In this document: one piece after another, positions 59,316 through 64,000 of the stretch | How the letters are laid out: each line of letters opens with the position of its first letter | How positions within the stretch are numbered: the stretch's first letter is position 1 | Translations under genes and position numbers: made by a program | The notes under the pieces: generated by a model | The model's input: the letters and a program-made list of their open reading frames with translations, nothing else | What the model was told of the DNA's origin: nothing | Databases searched by the model: none | Source: Bacillus sp. FJAT-49711 | GTDB lineage: Bacteria > Bacillota > Bacilli > Bacillales > Bacillaceae_C | DNA length: 64,000 nucleotides | Assembly: GCF_018343715.1 (NCBI RefSeq) | Contig: NZ_JAGYPL010000002.1 | Location: 1,087,670-1,151,669, forward strand | Reading direction: 5' to 3'

Positions 59316-62288
59316 GTGAAACGATTGCTTCGAAAATATGCAGTTAGCATAACCGTTATTGTTGTCATCATTGCATCAATTATAATATGGAATCAATCCC
59401 GGGGGTATAATGACGCGGCGATGGCAATGATTCCAGAATATGATGACGTTGAAGAAAGATCTATATTAGCTGATGAAGATATTCAAAGTAAGTTGGAACC
59501 ATCCTTTTTTGAATATTACGATAACCATAACTTAGCTGGAGCTTCGGACTCCACTGGTTTTGATATGACAATTGCTTCAACTGATTATTCGGCAATTAGT
59601 CAGGATGATGTTGAAATTAATACAGGTCTTGGTGAACCGTTTGACAAGGCTGTTGCACTTATAGATCAAAAAGGTTGGATAGAGTATTCCTTTACTGTTC
59701 CGGAAGATGGCTATTACCAAATGGGAATGAGTTACTATGCATTACCTGGAAAAAGGGCTGCAGTTGTCCGGAGTTTGCAAATCGATGGGGAATACCCATT
59801 TTTTCAAGCTAAAAAGCTAACTTTCCAACGGATGTGGAAAGAAAAAAATGAAACTTGGTTTGATAATCAAGGAAATGAATTTAACCCGAGCCGTGAGGAA
59901 GTACATGGTTGGCAATACAAAGAGCTGCGTGATTCCGAAGCGAAAATTGCAGAGCCTCTTCGTTTTTATTTGACGAAGGGTGAGCATACACTTCGTATTG
60001 AAGCTGTACGTGAACCAGCTGCCATTGGTGAGATTCGCATCTATTCACCGATTCATTATCCTGCATATGATGAAATGTTAAATACATATACAGAGAAAGG
60101 ATATAAAGAAACGAAAGGTGTACAAGTTAAAATTCAGGCGGAACAAGCGATATTACGATCTGATCCTACATTGAAGCGAATTGAAGACAGGGAGCCAATT
60201 ACTGAACCTTTTAATCCGAAATCGATTGTGTTAAATACATTCGGTGGTGATGGTTGGAGAAATGGGGAACAGTGGGCTGAATGGGAATTCGAAGTGCCTG
60301 AAAGTGGTTTGTACAATATCGGAATGCGATATGGCCAATGGTATTTAAATGGAATTCCTACACAAAGAAAAATCATGATTGATAACAAAGTGCCGTTTCA
60401 AGAAATGAATGGAGTTCTTTTTCCTTACAAGCAAGAGTTCCAAGTAATGAAATTAGGAAATGAAAATGAAGAATTTTTATATTATTTGGAAAAAGGCAAG
60501 CATACGATTCGAATGGAAGTGCAAGTTGGCAGTTTAGGACCAATGATGGAATCGATAAGGGTGACGACGAATAAATTGTCGCTTCTATATAGAGAAATCA
60601 TACGTGTTACAGGGACAAGCCCGGATCCTAATGCCGATTGGAATTTGGAGAATAATATTACGAACCTTGTGCCGCGATTACACATACTGGCGCGGAACGT
60701 AAATGATATCGTTGAATCATTATACGATTTGGGCGTTCAAAAAGGCAGCTCTGATATTAGTACTCTATTAGAAGTACGAAATACATTGCTAAGTATGGCC
60801 GAAAATACGGATACGATTCCGGCAAGATTAGATTCCATCAATAACCTTCAAGCCTCTCTTGGTACATGGGTGAATAGTATGAGCCAGCAGAGCTTGCTGC
60901 TCGATTATATATTAGTCCAGTCGCCTGATCAAAAATGGCCGCAGCCTGCTGCACCTTGGTACGTGAGAGCAGGAACGAGTGTGAGGGATTTAGGGTATTC
61001 CTTTACGAAGGATTATAGTGGGATCGGTAATCTGTATAAAGATGAAGAAGTTCTCGACGTCTGGGTTGCACGTGGGCGCGACTGGGTGCAGATCATTAAA
61101 CAAATGATTGATGAGGATTTTACGACTGAAACCGGGATTAAGGTGAATGTAAACGTCGTACCTGCTGGTCAAATGCAAGTATTGCTTTTAGCCAATACCG
61201 CAGGATTAGCACCGGATGTTGCACTTGGAGTTGAAGGTGAAACACCGATTGATTTCGCGGTCCGTAATGCGCTCGTCAATTTAAATGAATACCCAGACTA
61301 CGAGGAAGTTGCTAGTCGTTTTAGACCAGGGGCACTCATCCCGTATAAATATAATGGCGGAGACTATGCTCTACCTGAAAACCAGAATTTTTATATGCTC
61401 TTTTATCGGAAAGATATTATGGAGGAGCTTGGCATAACGGAGGAAGAAATTCCGGATACATGGGAAGAAGTAATGGGGCTCATTCCTACATTACAGCAAA
61501 ATGGGATGGATTTCTTTTATCCACATGCTCCAAACGATACGAAACTTGCAATCAATGAATTCGCGCCATTTTTATTCCAGCATGGCGGTGATTTATACGA
61601 TGAAAAAGGAATGATTTCGAAGCTCGATTCACCAGAAGCGTTAAAGGCGATGGAAATGTGGACAGAGCTTTTCACGAATTACAAGATTGAAAAGCAAGCT
61701 GATTTCTATAACCGTTTTAGATCGGGTGAAATGCCAATTGGGGTAGCAGACTATTCAACATATATTTTATTATCTACAGCTGCACCTGAATTAACTGGTT
61801 GGTGGGGAATGAAGCCAATGCCGGGACTTAAGCAGGAAGATGGAAGAATCAATCGTTCTACAGGTGGTCTAGGGCAGACAGGTATCATATTTAAAGATTC
61901 TGATATGAAAGATGAGGCTTGGCAATTTTTAAAATGGTGGACGGGTGCAGATGCTCAGGAAAGGTTCGGGTCTGAATTAGAAGCCCTTCTTGGGGTTGAA
62001 GCACGTTGGAATACCGCGAATGTTGAAGCATTAAATAGACTTCCTTGGGAACAAAAAGATTTGGAGGCCATTCTAGAACAATGGGAATGGTTTAGAGAAA
62101 GGGAAGTTGTCATCGGTGGGTACTATACAACCCGCCATATCGCGAATATGTGGAATGAAATTGTTTTAAATGGAAAGGTGACCCGTGAAGCGGTCGAAGA
62201 AGGAGTGCGGGAAATCAACAAGGAACTCCGGAAAAAACGTGAGGAATTCGGTTTGGAAACATCTGACACCGATCGCCTTGATGAATAA
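59316..62288 (+). CDS. Giant membrane-anchored protein: two beta-sandwich domains plus solute-binding domain
   Basis: Protein of 990 residues, more than twice the usual size of a binding protein. One N-terminal membrane segment (about 8-27) anchors it; there is no lipobox. Residues about 90-265 and 285-450 are two similar beta-sandwich modules (WIEYSFTVPEDGYYQMGMSY and WAEWEFEVPESGLYNIGMRY; both hold LEKGKHTIRMEV or LTKGEHTLRIEA type strands), probably carbohydrate-binding. Residues about 455-560 are a helical linker. Residues about 577-960 are a family 1 solute-binding fold (VWVARGRDW, DVALGVEGETPID, FYMLFYRKDIM, EAWQFLKWW). GTG 59316 follows GGGGGAGG. It is followed after 14 bases by its permeases and likely captures polymeric or large oligosaccharide substrate. 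Confidence 0.86.
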   Translation: MKRLLRKYAVSITVIVVIIASIIIWNQSRGYNDAAMAMIPEYDDVEERSILADEDIQSKLEPSFFEYYDNHNLAGASDSTGFDMTIASTDYSAISQDDVEINTGLGEPFDKAVALIDQKGWIEYSFTVPEDGYYQMGMSYYALPGKRAAVVRSLQIDGEYPFFQAKKLTFQRMWKEKNETWFDNQGNEFNPSREEVHGWQYKELRDSEAKIAEPLRFYLTKGEHTLRIEAVREPAAIGEIRIYSPIHYPAYDEMLNTYTEKGYKETKGVQVKIQAEQAILRSDPTLKRIEDREPITEPFNPKSIVLNTFGGDGWRNGEQWAEWEFEVPESGLYNIGMRYGQWYLNGIPTQRKIMIDNKVPFQEMNGVLFPYKQEFQVMKLGNENEEFLYYLEKGKHTIRMEVQVGSLGPMMESIRVTTNKLSLLYREIIRVTGTSPDPNADWNLENNITNLVPRLHILARNVNDIVESLYDLGVQKGSSDISTLLEVRNTLLSMAENTDTIPARLDSINNLQASLGTWVNSMSQQSLLLDYILVQSPDQKWPQPAAPWYVRAGTSVRDLGYSFTKDYSGIGNLYKDEEVLDVWVARGRDWVQIIKQMIDEDFTTETGIKVNVNVVPAGQMQVLLLANTAGLAPDVALGVEGETPIDFAVRNALVNLNEYPDYEEVASRFRPGALIPYKYNGGDYALPENQNFYMLFYRKDIMEELGITEEEIPDTWEEVMGLIPTLQQNGMDFFYPHAPNDTKLAINEFAPFLFQHGGDLYDEKGMISKLDSPEALKAMEMWTELFTNYKIEKQADFYNRFRSGEMPIGVADYSTYILLSTAAPELTGWWGMKPMPGLKQEDGRINRSTGGLGQTGIIFKDSDMKDEAWQFLKWWTGADAQERFGSELEALLGVEARWNTANVEALNRLPWEQKDLEAILEQWEWFREREVVIGGYYTTRHIANMWNEIVLNGKVTREAVEEGVREINKELRKKREEFGLETSDTDRLDE

Positions 62289-62302
62289 GGGGGCGCACAT
62301 AA

Positions 62303-63277
62303 ATGGCTATTGAATCAACAACGACTGTAAAAAATGAGGCTCCGATCACTAAAACATCGGGTCCTCCCCTTCCGATGGGGAAATGGAAAAAACTTTGGTT
62401 TGATATGAAAAGAAACCGTATGTCTTATTTATTATTAGCACCATTTCTACTCGTATTTACCATGTTTACGATAATTCCTATCATTACATCGGTTATGTTA
62501 AGTTTTTCCTATTACAATATCGTGGAAGCCCCAAGATTTGTTGGTCTTTCTAATTACAAACTATTGTTTGTTGATGATGATATTTTCTTAAAAGCTATTG
62601 GGATTACGCTTAAATTTGCGTTCGTAACAGGACCGCTCGGCTATGTGTTAGCGTTTTTGCTGGCATGGCTCATCAGTCAAATCCCGCAAAAGTATCGCTT
62701 TTTCTATACATTATGTTTTTATACACCATCGATTACGAGTGCGGTTGCGATGTCTGTCGTGTGGCTGTATTTATTCGCAGGTGACCGAAAAGGCTTGTTT
62801 AACCACTTTTTAATGCAAATTGGAATATTAAATGAACCTTATTTATTTTTACAAAATGTTGAATCAATTGTTCCGGTTATCATCATTGTATCGTTATGGA
62901 GCAGCATGGGAATTGGCTTTCTTGCTTTCCTCGCTGGGTTGCAAAATGTTCCAAAGGATTTATATGAAGCAGGAAAAATTGATGGGATTAGGTATCGCTG
63001 GCAAGAGCTATGGTATATTACCCTGCCGTCTGTAAAACCACAACTTTTATTCGGAGCGGTTATGCAGGTTGTATTTTCACTCCAAGTGTTTGATGTGAGT
63101 ATGCAGCTCGTCGGTATGCCAAGTCCGCTATATGCGGGACATACGATCCTTGCACATTTATATGACTATGCTTTTATCCGCTTTGAAATGGGATATGCTT
63201 CTGCGATTGCGGTCATTTTATTTCTTATGATGCTTGGGTTAAATAGACTTATTTTTAGAGTGTTGGGGAGGGAATAG
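62303..63277 (+). CDS. Sugar ABC transporter permease, MalF/UgpA type
   Basis: Membrane permease of 324 residues with six predicted helices. EAA loop KDLYEAGKIDGIRYRWQELWYITLPSV. ATG 62303 has GGGGGCG upstream. It follows the giant binding protein directly and precedes the MalG-type permease by three bases. Confidence 0.9.
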   Translation: MAIESTTTVKNEAPITKTSGPPLPMGKWKKLWFDMKRNRMSYLLLAPFLLVFTMFTIIPIITSVMLSFSYYNIVEAPRFVGLSNYKLLFVDDDIFLKAIGITLKFAFVTGPLGYVLAFLLAWLISQIPQKYRFFYTLCFYTPSITSAVAMSVVWLYLFAGDRKGLFNHFLMQIGILNEPYLFLQNVESIVPVIIIVSLWSSMGIGFLAFLAGLQNVPKDLYEAGKIDGIRYRWQELWYITLPSVKPQLLFGAVMQVVFSLQVFDVSMQLVGMPSPLYAGHTILAHLYDYAFIRFEMGYASAIAVILFLMMLGLNRLIFRVLGRE

Positions 63278-63280
63278 AAG

Positions 63281-64000
63281 ATGAGAGCTGCGGTTTCCCG
63301 AAAAAAAACAGATTGGGGAGGAGTTTTTCTTTACGTATTCCTAACCGTTTTCGGTTTACTGATGCTTGCGCCGCTTGTGTATATGGCTTCAACGTCCGTT
63401 AAACCAATCAGTGAATTATTCCTGTTTCCGCCAAGGTTTTTTCCGATAAATCCTACTTTAATGAATTTCCGGGATTTGCTTTTAATTACGGGTACATCAT
63501 TTGTACCATTTTCCCGTTATATTTTTAATAGTGTATTGATCACAGCGGGGATTGTCTTTTTTGGAGTCGTGATTTCTGCTATGGCAGCCTATCCACTTGC
63601 CAAACATGAAATGCCGTTTAAAAGTTCGATTTTTAATTTGATTGTGACGGCATTAATGTTTTCGCCAATGGTATTGCAAATTCCGCAATATCTACTAGTC
63701 AGTAAATCGGGAATGATGAATACGTACTTTGCGATGATTCTCCCATATTTGGCTGCACCTATCGGTATATTCTTAATGATTCAGTTCCTTAAGCAATTGC
63801 CGGATTCTTTAATCGAGTCAGCAAGAATTGAAGGGGCCTCTGAATGGACGATTCTTTGGAAAATCGTGTTCCCGTTGCTAAAACCAGCAATTGCCACATT
63901 TGCGCTCTTTAGCTTTGTTCAAGCATGGAATGATCCGTACCCATCAATGATGTATACAACGAAGGAAGAATTAAAGACATTGCCTTTCGCGATTCAGTCC
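63281..64000 (+). CDS. Sugar ABC transporter permease, MalG/UgpE type (cut by window end)
   Basis: Starts at ATG 63281 behind GGGAGGGAA and runs to the window edge with 240 codons and no stop. Membrane helices and the EAA loop (LIESARIEGASEWTILWKIVFPLLKPA) are visible. It pairs with the permease at 62303. The gene continues outside the window. Confidence 0.85.
   Translation, partial: MRAAVSRKKTDWGGVFLYVFLTVFGLLMLAPLVYMASTSVKPISELFLFPPRFFPINPTLMNFRDLLLITGTSFVPFSRYIFNSVLITAGIVFFGVVISAMAAYPLAKHEMPFKSSIFNLIVTALMFSPMVLQIPQYLLVSKSGMMNTYFAMILPYLAAPIGIFLMIQFLKQLPDSLIESARIEGASEWTILWKIVFPLLKPAIATFALFSFVQAWNDPYPSMMYTTKEELKTLPFAIQS

Overview
The window looks like a chromosomal segment from a low-GC, Gram-positive, spore-former-type bacterium of the Bacillaceae (Bacillus, Neobacillus or a close genus). 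The signs are AT-rich DNA with strong AGGAGG-type ribosome sites, GTG and TTG starts, intrinsic terminators, a tRNA-sensing T-box, an AraR-type repressor, a LytR/TagU wall-polymer ligase, PgcA, an RsbR-type STAS protein and CcpA-like cre sites. No plasmid or phage hallmark, rRNA or tRNA was seen. The accessory character comes mostly from carbohydrate loci and intergenic repeats.

Layout. 0-1.2 kb: a RAYT (REP-associated transposase) between two long palindromes of one family. 1.2-5.4 kb: a two-gene signalling operon, a SARP/BTAD response regulator plus a hybrid kinase with two different transmitter modules. 5.7-10.6 kb: a 1633-residue wall-anchored surface protein with twelve InlB B-repeats. 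10.7-11.1 kb: a cyclic-di-GMP-I riboswitch followed by a 55-residue ORF and a terminator. 11.3-15.4 kb: TagU, a DUF6155-like gene broken by a nonsense codon, and a primase-helicase of the TOTE type. 15.4-19.9 kb (minus strand): a methionine T-box operon with a SAM hydrolase and a complete ECF transporter. 20.1-25.8 kb: an ascorbate-type PTS (IIA, IIB, IIC) with phosphotriesterase-like, creatininase-like, SIS and CutC proteins. 25.9-34.6 kb: a polysaccharide deacetylase, then a GntR/LacI-regulated sugar ABC locus with two Gfo/Idh/MocA oxidoreductases and an isomerase-type TIM barrel. 34.9-39.6 kb: an RsbR-like protein, a small P-loop kinase, PgcA, structured repeats and a DUF4870 protein. 39.7-43 kb: AraR, divergent from galM and an intracellular GH43. 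43.3-45.9 kb: a two-subunit heme-copper oxidase and a membrane protein. 46-52.7 kb: an ArsR-type regulator with an ABC importer and a GH2 enzyme that share an operator. 53.2-64 kb: a secreted GH43, a GH172 (DUF2961), a second GH2, then an importer with AraR-like boxes and two binding proteins, one about 990 residues long. The last permease is cut by the window end.

How it fits together. The right half reads as a system for plant-type arabinose-containing glycans. A lipoprotein GH43 works outside the membrane, ABC importers without their own ATPase (which would need a shared MsmX-like ATPase) bring in oligosaccharides, and cytoplasmic GH43, GH172 and GH2 enzymes plus GalM and PgcA finish the job. 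AraR boxes link the galM promoter to the importer promoter about 16 kb away. A second operator, ATTACAA-N6-TTGTAAT, links the ArsR-type gene, its importer and the first GH2.

The most interesting candidates are the c-di-GMP riboswitch with a lone small ORF, the Met T-box/SAM hydrolase/ECF operon, the shared ArsR-type operator, the giant binding protein, and a 10 x 28-bp tandem array placed inside a transporter operon. All assignments come from reading the sequence; no database search was run.
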